Origin: Betaproteobacteria bacterium
GTDB taxonomy: Bacteria; Pseudomonadota; Gammaproteobacteria; Burkholderiales; Casimicrobiaceae
Direction: 5' to 3'
Length of the DNA: 64,000 nt
NCBI GenBank assembly: GCA_016192065.1
Contig: JACPUX010000034.1
Coordinates: 1 to 64,000 of the forward strand
Shown: piece after piece, positions 1 through 11,312 of the stretch
How the letters are laid out: the number at the start of each line of letters is the position of its first letter
Position numbering within the stretch: position 1 is the first letter of the stretch
Made by a program: the position numbers and the translations under genes
The notes under the pieces: model-generated
What the model was told of the DNA's origin: nothing
The model's input: only the letters and a program-made list of their open reading frames with translations
Databases searched by the model: none

Positions 1-543
1 AAACCCGAAATTGCGCGCCCGCCGAAAGCCTTTGGGCAGCACATGCTGGAGCACGAGCCACAGAAACTGCGGCCCCGGCAGGGTGCGCACTTGCACCCGC
101 CCACTCTTACCCTTGCGATACCTAAAACTCACCTGCCCCTCGCGACAAGCGAGGCTGTCTTCTTCCCGGATGACCCCGCGATAGAGATAGCGCCCGAGGT
201 AAATGAGCGCCTTCTGGCCGCTGCCCACCGCCTTGCAGTCCACCACCCACGCTTTAGGGTAGCGGGCGGGCAAGTGCAGTCCGGCCGCCGCGAGGGCGGC
301 CAGTAGCTTGGCCCGAAACACCTTGGCGAGCGCTTTGTGGTTGAAGAGATAGCTCTTCTTGCTTAATTTCGTGCGCCAGCGCTGATGCTTCGCGTCGACC
401 GCCGCCGCCGGCTTCCCCTGATGCACATGGGGGTGATAGTCCAAAGCGCGGGTCTGAGTGTGCAGCACCGCAATGGCACCCGGCGTGCCTTGGAGTTGCC
501 GGTCTTTCTGGCTGAAGGCAGCGGCCGCACCAGACCGCGAATG
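1..543 (-). mobile_element. IS91-family transposase remnant, truncated
   Basis: The minus strand is open without a stop from an upstream TAA (544-546) to the window edge, giving 181 residues. They match the C-terminal part of IS91/IS1294-type transposases (Y2_Tnp family, rolling-circle transposition). Recognisable pieces are SQKDRQLQGTPGAIAVLHT, the metal-site motif LDYHPHVH, and the stretch around the tyrosine motif, LIYLGRYLYRGVI. The N-terminal zinc-finger half and any start codon are missing, because a stop immediately precedes the conserved part. The upstream end of the remnant lies only about 33 bp before metH, so it probably displaced or forms part of the metH upstream region. The call rests on motif recognition; activity is unlikely. 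Confidence 0.75.
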
Positions 544-575
544 TTAGAATTCCCGGTCCAGCTCCCGGACCGACC

Positions 576-4250
<3,675 letters not shown>

Positions 4251-4292
4251 TTGCCGGGCGGCGCGCCACCCGCAGAAGGGGAATCAAAGGCC

Positions 4293-4880
4293 ATGGAATA
4301 CCGTATTGCGGCGCTCACCCCGAAACTTGGCGACGCCTATCTCGCCTTCTTCGACGGCCCGGCTTTTGCCGATAACCCGGATTGGTCGAGCTGCTATTGC
4401 CACTACTACTTCTGCCCGCCGGTGCTCGACTGGAAAGCGCTGGGCGCCCAGGAGAACCGCCAAGCGATGGCGGCACGGATCGCGGTGGACGAGCTCGAGG
4501 GGTATCTCGCCTACGCCGATGAGCGGGTGGTCGGCTGGCTCAACGTACAGCCCCGTCACCGCGTTCCGCACGCCTTTGCCCGGCTGCCCATCGAGCCTAC
4601 CTCCATCCAGGTGGCGAACAGCGACGTCGCCATGATCCTGTGCTTCGTGGTGCATCCTGAATATCGCCACCGGGGGGTGGCGCGCGCTTTGTTGCAGGGC
4701 GCTCTCGCCGCCTTGCGCGCGCGTGGCTTCCGCTTGGCGGAGGCCTATCCCTTCAAGGGCGGCGGCAGCGAAGCCACCGATCATTACCATGGTCCGCGCG
4801 CCCTGTTCGAGGAGGCCGGCTTCAGCGTCTGGCGCGAGGACGGCACCCTTACCGTCATGCGCAAGGCCCTGGACGTGTGA
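4293..4880 (+). CDS. GNAT family N-acetyltransferase
   Basis: This 195-residue protein is a predicted acetyl-CoA-dependent N-acetyltransferase of unknown acceptor. The GNAT core is visible at about residues 100-150: a hydrophobic strand (VAMILCFVVHPEY) followed by the acetyl-CoA-binding motif RHRGVARALLQGAL. The ATG at 4293 is preferred over a TTG at 4251 because a purine-rich AGAAGGGG lies about 12 nt upstream and the conserved part begins just after it. It starts 42 bp after metH and its stop overlaps the next start (ATGA), so the genes are probably co-transcribed. Context does not reveal the substrate. Confidence 0.8.
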   Translation: MEYRIAALTPKLGDAYLAFFDGPAFADNPDWSSCYCHYYFCPPVLDWKALGAQENRQAMAARIAVDELEGYLAYADERVVGWLNVQPRHRVPHAFARLPIEPTSIQVANSDVAMILCFVVHPEYRHRGVARALLQGALAALRARGFRLAEAYPFKGGGSEATDHYHGPRALFEEAGFSVWREDGTLTVMRKALDV

Positions 4881-5926
4881 TGACCCCACGCTCGCGGCTG
4901 CCCCATTGGCTCGCCGCGATCTATGCGCTCTTGCTGGTCTATGCCAGCCTGCAACCCTTTTCGGGCTGGTCGGAGAGCGCCCTGGAGTTCTTTCTGTTCG
5001 CCCCGCCGGGGCGTTACACCAGCTTCGATTTCGTCGCCAATGTGGCGGCGTACCTGCCTTTCGGGTTTTTCACCTCCTTGATGTGGTTGAGCAGGCGTCG
5101 CGCCGTGGTCGCCACCGTGGCCTTGGCCCTGGCCTTGAGCTTCGCCTTGGAATCCCTACAGACCTTTCTGCCCACCCGTGCCGCCAGCAGCGTCGACCTT
5201 CTGGCCAATGTCCTGGGTGCCTTGAGCGGAGGCCTGGCCGGCGCCTTGTTGCGGCGGCACCCCTTCTGGGCGGTGAATCTGCATCGCTGGCGCCTCGCGC
5301 TTTTTGTCTCCGGGCGCGGCGCCGACGCCGGGCTGGCGCTCTTGGTGATTTGGTTGATGCTGCAGCTCAATCCGGCGATTCCCCTGTTCGGCGCCACCTA
5401 CTTGCTGCCCGAGGAAACCACCGTCGATGCCGCCGGGGCCCTGATCGAGGCGGCGCAGTCCGCATGCAACGTGCTGGGAGTGGGCCTCTTTCTCGCTTCC
5501 CTGCTGCGACGCCGGGCCCACCTGGGTGCCGGAGTACTCTTGCTGGTCGGCTCTGGTCTGCTGCTCAAGGCGGCGGCGGCGCTGGTGCTGCTCCGCCCCA
5601 CCGCCTGGGAGTACTGGCTTCGTCCGGGAGTGGCGATCGGCGTCGCCATCGGCACCGCGCTTTTGCTCGCGCTGGTGTGGCGTACGCGCCGCACCCTGAC
5701 TCTGCTGGGGGCGATCGCTCTGCTCTCCGGCCTGTTGATCCCGCTGATCGCCCCGGAACTGGCGCTCGCCCGTGCGCCTCTGGCGCTCTTCAGTTGGCAC
5801 TACGGACATCTGCTCAACTTCAATGGCCTCACCCGCAGCGGGCTCTTGATTTGGCCCCTCGCCGCCGCGGCGCAACTCATCGTGGCCGGCACCGCGGCGA
5901 TGGGCCGCCGGAGCGATCCGGTATAA
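4880..5926 (+). CDS. VanZ-like family membrane protein
   Basis: This 348-residue protein is almost entirely membrane-embedded. Residues about 10-120 match the VanZ-like domain: a first hydrophobic segment, the signature FDFVANVAAYLPFGFF, and ALESLQTFLPTRAASSVDL. The remainder adds several further hydrophobic helices. VanZ-like proteins are linked in some Gram-positives to teicoplanin resistance, but in proteobacteria the function is unknown and no resistance is implied here. The ATG overlaps the TGA of the acetyltransferase by four bases, indicating translational coupling; a GTG directly before it is also possible. Confidence 0.75.
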   Translation: MTPRSRLPHWLAAIYALLLVYASLQPFSGWSESALEFFLFAPPGRYTSFDFVANVAAYLPFGFFTSLMWLSRRRAVVATVALALALSFALESLQTFLPTRAASSVDLLANVLGALSGGLAGALLRRHPFWAVNLHRWRLALFVSGRGADAGLALLVIWLMLQLNPAIPLFGATYLLPEETTVDAAGALIEAAQSACNVLGVGLFLASLLRRRAHLGAGVLLLVGSGLLLKAAAALVLLRPTAWEYWLRPGVAIGVAIGTALLLALVWRTRRTLTLLGAIALLSGLLIPLIAPELALARAPLALFSWHYGHLLNFNGLTRSGLLIWPLAAAAQLIVAGTAAMGRRSDPV

Positions 5927-5961
5927 TCTGGCCCTTTCGCGCGCCCCGCCCGCCTCGAGCC

Positions 5962-6270
5962 ATGAGCCACTTTCATCATCACGTGTTTTTTTGCTGCAAC
6001 CAGCGACCCGAGGGGGAGACCTGCTGCAACAACCATGGCGCGACGCAGGTGCAGGCCTACGCCAAGGATCGCATCCGCGAGCTCGGGCTCAAGGGTCCAG
6101 GAAAGGTGCGCATCAACAAGGCTGGCTGCATGGATCGCTGCGACCAGGGTCCGGTGCTGGTGGTCTATCCGGAAGGTGTTTGGTACACCTATGCCGATCG
6201 CGAGGATGTCGAGGAGATCATCAGTTCGCATCTGGTCGGCGGCAAGGTGGTGGAGCGCTTGAAAATTTGA
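5962..6270 (+). CDS. Thioredoxin-like [2Fe-2S] ferredoxin
   Basis: This 102-residue cytoplasmic protein resembles the C-terminal NuoE-like/thioredoxin-fold ferredoxins. The four expected cluster ligands are visible as two early cysteines (FFCCNQR, then ETCCNNHG) and the pair GCMDRCDQGP at about 55-63. The end YADREDVEEII is typical of the family. Its electron-transfer partner is unknown. The start ATG lies 35 bp after the VanZ-like gene, and its stop overlaps the TTG start of the next gene. An initial His-rich run (HFHHH) follows the start codon. Confidence 0.85.
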   Translation: MSHFHHHVFFCCNQRPEGETCCNNHGATQVQAYAKDRIRELGLKGPGKVRINKAGCMDRCDQGPVLVVYPEGVWYTYADREDVEEIISSHLVGGKVVERLKI

Positions 6271-6887
6271 TCTCGCGCCCGGAAACCTTGTTGATCGACG
6301 GCCCGGCGGGCAAGCTCGAGCTGGCGTTCAGCGCCGCACAGACCGATATTCTCCGGCCGGCGCCGCGCGGCCTAGCCTTGATCGCGCATCCCCACCCCCT
6401 GCACGGCGGCACCATGGAGAACAAAGTCGCGCAGACTCTGGCCAAGACCTTTGCGCTGCTGGGCTATACCGCGGTGCGTTTCAATTTTCGGGGCGTGGGC
6501 CAAAGCGAAGGCGGCTTCGACGATGGGCGCGGCGAAACCGAGGACGCCTTGGCCGCCTTGAGCCATGCCCAGCAGCGCTTTGGCGCCGGCCCAGTGGTGT
6601 TGGCTGGATTTTCCTTTGGCGCCTTTGTGCAGACCCGAGTCGCCCAGACCGTCACGGCTGAACGTCTGGTGCTGGTCGGCCCGGCGGTCAACCGCTTCGA
6701 AGCGGCCGCGGTACCACCCGGCACCCTGGTGATCCATGGCGAGGAGGATGATGTCGTGCCGCTCGCGGCGGTGTTCGAGTGGGCCCGCCCACAGCAATTG
6801 CCGGTGATCGTTTTCCCCGGTTGCGGGCATTTCTTCCATGGCCGATTGACGCAGTTGCAGCAAGTCCTCACCGGTAACTGGCACTGA
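6267..6887 (+). CDS. Alpha/beta hydrolase (DLH-like)
   Basis: This 206-residue predicted serine hydrolase has the alpha/beta fold. An oxyanion-loop region appears as AHPHPLHGGTMENKV (about 36-50). The nucleophile elbow is GFSFGAF near residue 115, the acidic residue lies in HGEEDDVVP, and the catalytic His is in GCGHFFHGRL near the C-terminus. This is the pattern of bacterial CocE/YfhR-like small hydrolases. The substrate is unknown. The start is taken as the TTG that overlaps the ferredoxin stop (TTGA), which gives the conserved N-terminus ISRPETLLI; a downstream TTG at about 6288 is a weaker alternative. It is likely in one operon with the ferredoxin. Confidence 0.8.
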   Translation: MISRPETLLIDGPAGKLELAFSAAQTDILRPAPRGLALIAHPHPLHGGTMENKVAQTLAKTFALLGYTAVRFNFRGVGQSEGGFDDGRGETEDALAALSHAQQRFGAGPVVLAGFSFGAFVQTRVAQTVTAERLVLVGPAVNRFEAAAVPPGTLVIHGEEDDVVPLAAVFEWARPQQLPVIVFPGCGHFFHGRLTQLQQVLTGNWH

Positions 6888-6923
6888 ATTCGCGCCCTCC
6901 GCGCTCCATAACCGTTCGCGCCC

Positions 6924-7340
6924 ATGCTCTGGATCAAATCCCTTCACATCGTTTTTGTCATCACCTGGTTCGCCGGCCTGTTTTACTTGCCGCGGCTGTT
7001 CGTCTATCACGCCATGGCCGAGGACACCATCAGCATCGAGCGATTCAAACTCATGGAGCGTAAACTCTATTTCGGCATCATGACCCCTTCGGCCGTACTT
7101 ACCCTCATCCTGGGAACCTGGCTGTGGCTGGGTTATGGCGTCACCGGCGGCTGGATGCACGCCAAACTCGCTCTGGTGACGGTACTCGTCGGCCATCACC
7201 TCTATTTGGGGCGCCTGATGAATGACTTCCGCCGCGACCGCAACCGCCACGGCCATGTCTTCTATCGCTGGCTCAACGAAATCCCAGCGCTGCCCGCGCT
7301 CCTGGGCATCGTGGCGCTAGTGGTGGTCAAACCTTTCTAG
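6924..7340 (+). CDS. hemJ: Protoporphyrinogen IX oxidase, HemJ type
   Basis: HemJ oxidises protoporphyrinogen IX to protoporphyrin IX at the inner membrane, the penultimate step of haem synthesis. The 138-residue length and the N-terminus MLWIKSLHIVFVITWFAGL followed by FYLPRLFVYHA are diagnostic of the UPF0093/HemJ family. Four hydrophobic helices can be traced. The conserved His8 and Lys81 (GWMHAK), implicated in activity in studied homologues, are present. No HemG or HemY homologue is visible in the window, which fits this being the oxidase used. hemB lies far away at 55960. Confidence 0.93.
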   Translation: MLWIKSLHIVFVITWFAGLFYLPRLFVYHAMAEDTISIERFKLMERKLYFGIMTPSAVLTLILGTWLWLGYGVTGGWMHAKLALVTVLVGHHLYLGRLMNDFRRDRNRHGHVFYRWLNEIPALPALLGIVALVVVKPF

Positions 7341-7351
7341 GTCACTTTTCC

Positions 7352-8518
7352 TTGGATCATTTTTTCGCCCCCTGCCCGCGCGGACTTGAAGCCTGTCTCG
7401 TCGATGAACTTGGCCAACTGGGCGCCAGCGGCGTCGTGGCGGCGGAAGGCGGCGTGGGTTTCACCAGCACCACGCTCGCGGCTTGCCGCATCAACCTCTG
7501 GAGTCGCTTGGCCAGCCGTGTGCTGTGGCGCGTTGCCCAGGGGCAGGCGCGCAACGAAACCGAGCTGTACGACTTCGCCCGCAAGCAGGATTGGGGCGCT
7601 TGGTTCGCCCCCGAGCGCACGCTGCGGGTCGACGTCACAGCCAGGAATTCGCCCCTCAAGAGCATCGAGTTTGCCACCTTGAAAATCAAGGATGCGGTCT
7701 GCGACGCCTTTCGCGACGCGCGGGGCCTGCGCCCCAGCATCGACAAACGCGAGGCGCAAGTACGGGTGCATGCCTTCCTGGACGGTGAGGCGGCCACCCT
7801 CTATCTCGACACCTCGGGCGAGGCACTGTTCAAGCGTGGTTATCGCAAGCGTGGCGAGGATGCGCCGCTGCGCGAGAATCTCGCCGCCGGACTTCTTGCT
7901 CTGGCCGGCTGGAGGCCGGGAACGCCTCTGCTCGACCCGATGTGCGGCAGCGGCACCATCCTGATCGAGGCCGCGCAACAAGCGCTCGAGATCGCCCCCG
8001 GATTGGGCCGGGAATTTGGCTTCCAGCATCTCGCCTGGTATGCGCCCAAGGCCTGGCGCGCTTTGCTGGACGAGGCGCGGGAACGGCGTAAACAACCGGA
8101 GTTCGCGCAAATCTGGGGCTCGGATCGGTCCAGCGCGGCGATCGCCGCGGCCAAGACCAATCTCAATGCCGCGGGCCTGTCGGCAGCGGTGCGCTTGGCC
8201 CAGCAGGACGTCCTGGATTGCCAGCCGCCCGCCCCGCTGGGCATCTTGGTCAGCAACCCGCCCTACGGGCACCGCGTGACCATGGAAGACGCGCTGCTGG
8301 AGCTCTACCCGCGCCTGGGCGACACCTTGAAGCAGCATTTCAGCGGCTGGACGGCCTGCCTGCTCTCCGCCGATCCTAACCTCCCCAAACTCTTGGGCCT
8401 AAAGCCTAGGCGACGGATACCGTTATTCAATGGAGCCCTGGAGTGTCGCTTGCTGGTCTACCCCTTGGTGGCCGGCGGCATGCGCAAACCGTTTCGCGAC
8501 CCCCCAAGCGGGCATTGA
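7352..8518 (+). CDS. THUMP-domain class I SAM-dependent rRNA methyltransferase
   Basis: This 388-residue protein is a predicted N2-guanine methyltransferase for 23S rRNA. It corresponds to the first half of E. coli RlmKL (m2G2445) or to stand-alone YpsC-like enzymes. An N-terminal ferredoxin-like/THUMP region (about 1-160) begins FFAPCPRGLEACLVDEL. The Rossmann methyltransferase follows, with LLDPMCGSGTILIEAA (about 190-207), GSDRSSAAI, and the catalytic NPPYGHRV at about 306-313. Only a TTG is available at the expected N-terminus, 12 bp after hemJ. The C-terminal RlmK domain is absent, as is common outside Enterobacteria. Confidence 0.85.
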   Translation: MDHFFAPCPRGLEACLVDELGQLGASGVVAAEGGVGFTSTTLAACRINLWSRLASRVLWRVAQGQARNETELYDFARKQDWGAWFAPERTLRVDVTARNSPLKSIEFATLKIKDAVCDAFRDARGLRPSIDKREAQVRVHAFLDGEAATLYLDTSGEALFKRGYRKRGEDAPLRENLAAGLLALAGWRPGTPLLDPMCGSGTILIEAAQQALEIAPGLGREFGFQHLAWYAPKAWRALLDEARERRKQPEFAQIWGSDRSSAAIAAAKTNLNAAGLSAAVRLAQQDVLDCQPPAPLGILVSNPPYGHRVTMEDALLELYPRLGDTLKQHFSGWTACLLSADPNLPKLLGLKPRRRIPLFNGALECRLLVYPLVAGGMRKPFRDPPSGH

Positions 8519-8635
8519 GCATAGGCGCACCGGACGCTTACCGGCAGTCGGCTAGGGGACAGGAGCCTCGCTCCGGGGCGTAGAATTTTTCCGGACCTGA
8601 CCGCAACACAACACCAACACCAAGGAATTACCGCC

Positions 8636-8815
8636 ATGTACGAATCGGAACACACCCTGTTCATGCGGGAACTGTTCGCCAAGCAGCCCCAACTCGCCGA
8701 CGACCAGCAGCGGGGCCGCGCGATTTGGTGGGACCGCCCGGCGCAAAACCCGGAAGCACGCCGCCGGATCGCGGCCGCCAGGATCAAACAGAAGGCCTAT
8801 CCCTACCAGGTGTAG
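8636..8815 (+). CDS. DUF3460 family small protein
   Basis: This 59-residue protein starts MYESEHTLFMRELFAKQ and ends QKAYPYQV. It has the highly charged, all-helical look of DUF3460 proteins, which are restricted to Betaproteobacteria and have no known function. Conserved features are the central W-W-D-R motif (AIWWDRP) and a basic RRRIAAARIKQKAYPY tail. An AAGGA Shine-Dalgarno lies at 8621-8626. It stands alone between the methyltransferase and the GntR regulator and is a useful taxonomic marker. Confidence 0.85.
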   Translation: MYESEHTLFMRELFAKQPQLADDQQRGRAIWWDRPAQNPEARRRIAAARIKQKAYPYQV

Positions 8816-8879
8816 CCAGGCCGACCATGCGCGCTGCGCGTGGAGCTTCGTCGCTGAGTCAAAAAACAGGGGAGTGAAG

Positions 8880-9653
8880 ATGCGCCGCGACGCCAACCAG
8901 ATTCTGCCAGTGCCGATGTACCACCAGATCTATCTCGTCTTGCGCGAGCAGATTTTGGAAGGTCGCTTCGACCCTGATCAGCCCTTGCCAAGCGAGCACC
9001 AGCTCTCAGCGCATTTCGGTGTGTCGCGGGTGACGCTACGCGGCGCCCTGGAACGGCTGGAGGAAGATGGACTGATCTCGCGCCAGCGCGGGCGCGGCAC
9101 CTTTGCCTTGATGGAGCGGCGCGGCGAGGTGCGGCGTGCCGAGATCTCGGGGCTCCTGGCCAATCTTCTGAGCCTGGGCCTCAAGACCACGGTGCGGGTG
9201 GTGGACTTCGAGCTGGTGCAGGCGCCGGGAGACGTCGCCGATGCCTTGCAAGTCAGCCCCGGCGCCGAAGTGCAAAAGGCCGTGCGGGTGCGCAGCTATC
9301 GCGGCGAGCCGTTCTCGCACCTCACCACCTTCGTGCCCCAGGAGATCGGACGCCATTTTGGCCGCAAGGAACTGGGCGGGAAGCCGATGCTGGCGCTGCT
9401 CGAGGAATCCGGGGTCAAAGTTAGCGCCGCGACCCAGTGGATCGGCGCCAAGCTCGCCGATTCCGTGGTCGCGCCGCTGCTGGGCATAGAGCTCGGTTCG
9501 CCGTTGCTGTCGGTCACGCGCGTGGCCCGCGACACCCACCGGCAACCGGTGCAGCTTCTGCGCGGCCTCTACCGACCCGACCGGTACCAGTACGAGATGC
9601 AGCTTTCGCGCGCCAAGGACGATGGCACGCGGGTGTGGGTCTCCGAGACCTAG
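8880..9653 (+). CDS. GntR family (HutC/UTRA subfamily) transcriptional regulator
   Basis: This 257-residue protein carries an N-terminal winged helix-turn-helix (about 8-75; PLPSEHQLSAHFGVSRVTL then ALERLEEDGLISRQRGRGT). A UTRA ligand-binding domain follows at about 95-240. HutC-type GntR proteins usually repress catabolic genes and are released by a pathway metabolite. No obvious target lies next to it: upstream is DUF3460 and downstream a convergent glycosyltransferase. The ATG at 8880 is preferred over GTG 8874 because AGGGGAG ends five bases before it. Its TAG stop is part of a CTAG sequence identical to the end of the repeat element found at 36698. Confidence 0.88.
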   Translation: MRRDANQILPVPMYHQIYLVLREQILEGRFDPDQPLPSEHQLSAHFGVSRVTLRGALERLEEDGLISRQRGRGTFALMERRGEVRRAEISGLLANLLSLGLKTTVRVVDFELVQAPGDVADALQVSPGAEVQKAVRVRSYRGEPFSHLTTFVPQEIGRHFGRKELGGKPMLALLEESGVKVSAATQWIGAKLADSVVAPLLGIELGSPLLSVTRVARDTHRQPVQLLRGLYRPDRYQYEMQLSRAKDDGTRVWVSET

Positions 9654-9666
9654 TGTCTCAACCCAT
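9650..9666. repeat. Solo end of the 36698-36864 inverted-repeat element
   Basis: The 17 bases from the CTAG at 9650 (CTAGTGTCTCAACCCAT) are identical to the first 17 bases of the terminal inverted repeat of the element at 36698-36864. The match ends at 9666, and no opposite end is visible before the next gene. The CTAG supplies the GntR stop codon. It is probably a decayed or partial copy. Confidence 0.6.
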
Positions 9667-9729
9667 CGGCCAACGCTTTCCCATTTGCCAGCGTCCGGCG
9701 GCTCAGGCGGCTTGCCGTGGCGCGCTTGG

Positions 9730-10935
9730 TCAAATGCCCTGCAGGGTCTGAGTAACGGTCTGCGGCGCCCGGTACCAGGGCGTGAATTCGTGCTTTCCGG
9801 AAGGCACCAGATGATCGAGGTTGTTGAGCAGCCGCGAGACCTCCGCCGTAAACGCCGGCAGGGTGAAGCGTGCCAGGTGCTCCGGGTGGGTCAAGGGGTC
9901 GGGCAGATCAACCCCTTCCTTCAAGCCGGCAAGCTGACGCTCGAAGTCGGCGCCGCCATCTTCGCGCGGGTCGCGATAGAAATAACCGGTCTTGCCCTCG
10001 AGCACGGTTTCGGTGAAGGGCGGCGAGTGAATCGCCAGCACCGCCGCACCGCACATCTGCGCTTCGACCACGTTGCGCCCCAGGCCCTCGCGCTCGGGTA
10101 GCCCGGTGAACAGGAAGTCGATGCCGCCATAGACCGAGCGCATGTCGGTCTGCTGCCCCCAGAAGCGCACCCGCTCGCCCAGGGGTTCCAGCGAGCGTTT
10201 GAGCGCCTGCACCGCACTCGCGGTGCCGCTGCCGAAGATCTCCAGGTTCACTTCCGGATAGCGGGCGATGATCGGTGCCACCAGCGAAAAGAGCTTCGGA
10301 AATTGCTTCATCTCGACAATCGGCGAGACGATGCCCAGAGTCAGGCCGCGGCGCCGATGATAGACCTCGGGCGAACGTAACGCGCTGGTCATGGGCTCCA
10401 GAAAACCCAGAGCGCGGCCGCGCAGGGAGCCGCGGTCGTGGGCGTATTCATTGCCGCGATACAGCGGCTGCAAAGGCCGCCGCTCGACCCGGTCGACATC
10501 GGCTACGCCATAGAGCGGGCGGGCATAACACGCCAGTCCTGCGGCACGCACACTGGCCAGCACGTATTCCGAGACTCCCAACACCAGGCGAAAGCGACGG
10601 AACGGTGCGAGCGCCTTAAGGTACAGCGGCTGATGGGCAAAGCCCACGTAGCGGTGCCGCTTGGCCAGGGCGTCGCCCAGGAAGCCGTCGATCGCGGTGT
10701 GGCTGAATACCAGCGCGTCACGGTCCGGTAGCACGCGCAACACTTCGCGGCCATTGGCGACTGGAACCAGATCGGCCTGGCCGAGGTCCAGAGTACGCCA
10801 ATGGTCAGCCTTGGAATTGACCAGGATGGTGGACTTCAGGCCAAGCTTTTGCAGCGCCAGCGAGAAGAAGCGCGTGTAGACCTCGCTGCCGCCGAAGGCT
10901 TCACACAGGTTGATCTGATAGACGCGCATGTTCAT
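9730..10935 (-). CDS. Glycosyltransferase family 4-like protein
   Basis: This 401-residue cytoplasmic protein is a predicted GT-B fold sugar transferase. The N-terminal Rossmann half starts MRVYQINLCEAFGGSEVYT, with a glycine-rich donor/acceptor loop. The C-terminal half has LTLGIVSPIVEMKQFPKLF, VNLEIFGSGTA, a W-G-Q-Q segment, and the donor-binding EREGLGRNVVEAQMCG. The latter matches the E-x7-E motif of GT4 enzymes. Sugar and acceptor are unknown. It stands alone, convergent with the GntR gene. rfbD at the far end of the window points to rhamnose-containing polysaccharides, but no link can be shown. Confidence 0.82.
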   Translation of the reverse strand: MNMRVYQINLCEAFGGSEVYTRFFSLALQKLGLKSTILVNSKADHWRTLDLGQADLVPVANGREVLRVLPDRDALVFSHTAIDGFLGDALAKRHRYVGFAHQPLYLKALAPFRRFRLVLGVSEYVLASVRAAGLACYARPLYGVADVDRVERRPLQPLYRGNEYAHDRGSLRGRALGFLEPMTSALRSPEVYHRRRGLTLGIVSPIVEMKQFPKLFSLVAPIIARYPEVNLEIFGSGTASAVQALKRSLEPLGERVRFWGQQTDMRSVYGGIDFLFTGLPEREGLGRNVVEAQMCGAAVLAIHSPPFTETVLEGKTGYFYRDPREDGGADFERQLAGLKEGVDLPDPLTHPEHLARFTLPAFTAEVSRLLNNLDHLVPSGKHEFTPWYRAPQTVTQTLQGI

Positions 10936-11312
10936 TCCGATACTCCGTTACCTGCCTCTTGCCGCAGGTCTTGGCGACTAGGCCTTGCCACGAACTTACT
11001 TTACTCCTGGCCAAGCGGCTTGGCAGCACCGAAAGGTAAAGAAATGTTGCGCTTGCCCCTCGATGGACCCAGCTCCCCATGGTTCGGATCATCGACCCAA
11101 ATGCCGAGGCGCTTGATTCCGCTTGTCGGAAGGCGATCGCCGGCCAACGCCTGGGATGGGTTGCCAAGCCTGCCCCAGGGGTTCGAGCCAAACTGTAAGC
11201 AATTCTTCAAATGGCTTTTTCTTTTGCGCTATAATCTTTTGCAGTCAATTCGTTGTGACGTTTTTTTGAAGTAGATTGCAGGTTATTTCCGCTTTCTTTG
11301 GACCTCCTGATC
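10936..11312. other. Intergenic region between divergent glycosyltransferase and tolB
   Basis: These 377 bases hold no convincing gene. The short open frames here lack coding character. A short inverted repeat (CCAAG-CGG-CTTGG) occurs near 11011-11025. An A/T-rich stretch before tolB contains the promoter listed separately. Confidence 0.5.
11206..11235 (+). promoter_or_regulatory. Predicted sigma-70 promoter of tolB-pal-cpoB
   Basis: A perfect -10 hexamer TATAAT lies at 11230-11235, with a weak -35 TTCAAA at 11206-11211 and an 18-bp spacer. It sits about 75 bp before the tolB start, in the only A/T-rich patch of the intergenic region. Confidence 0.55.
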
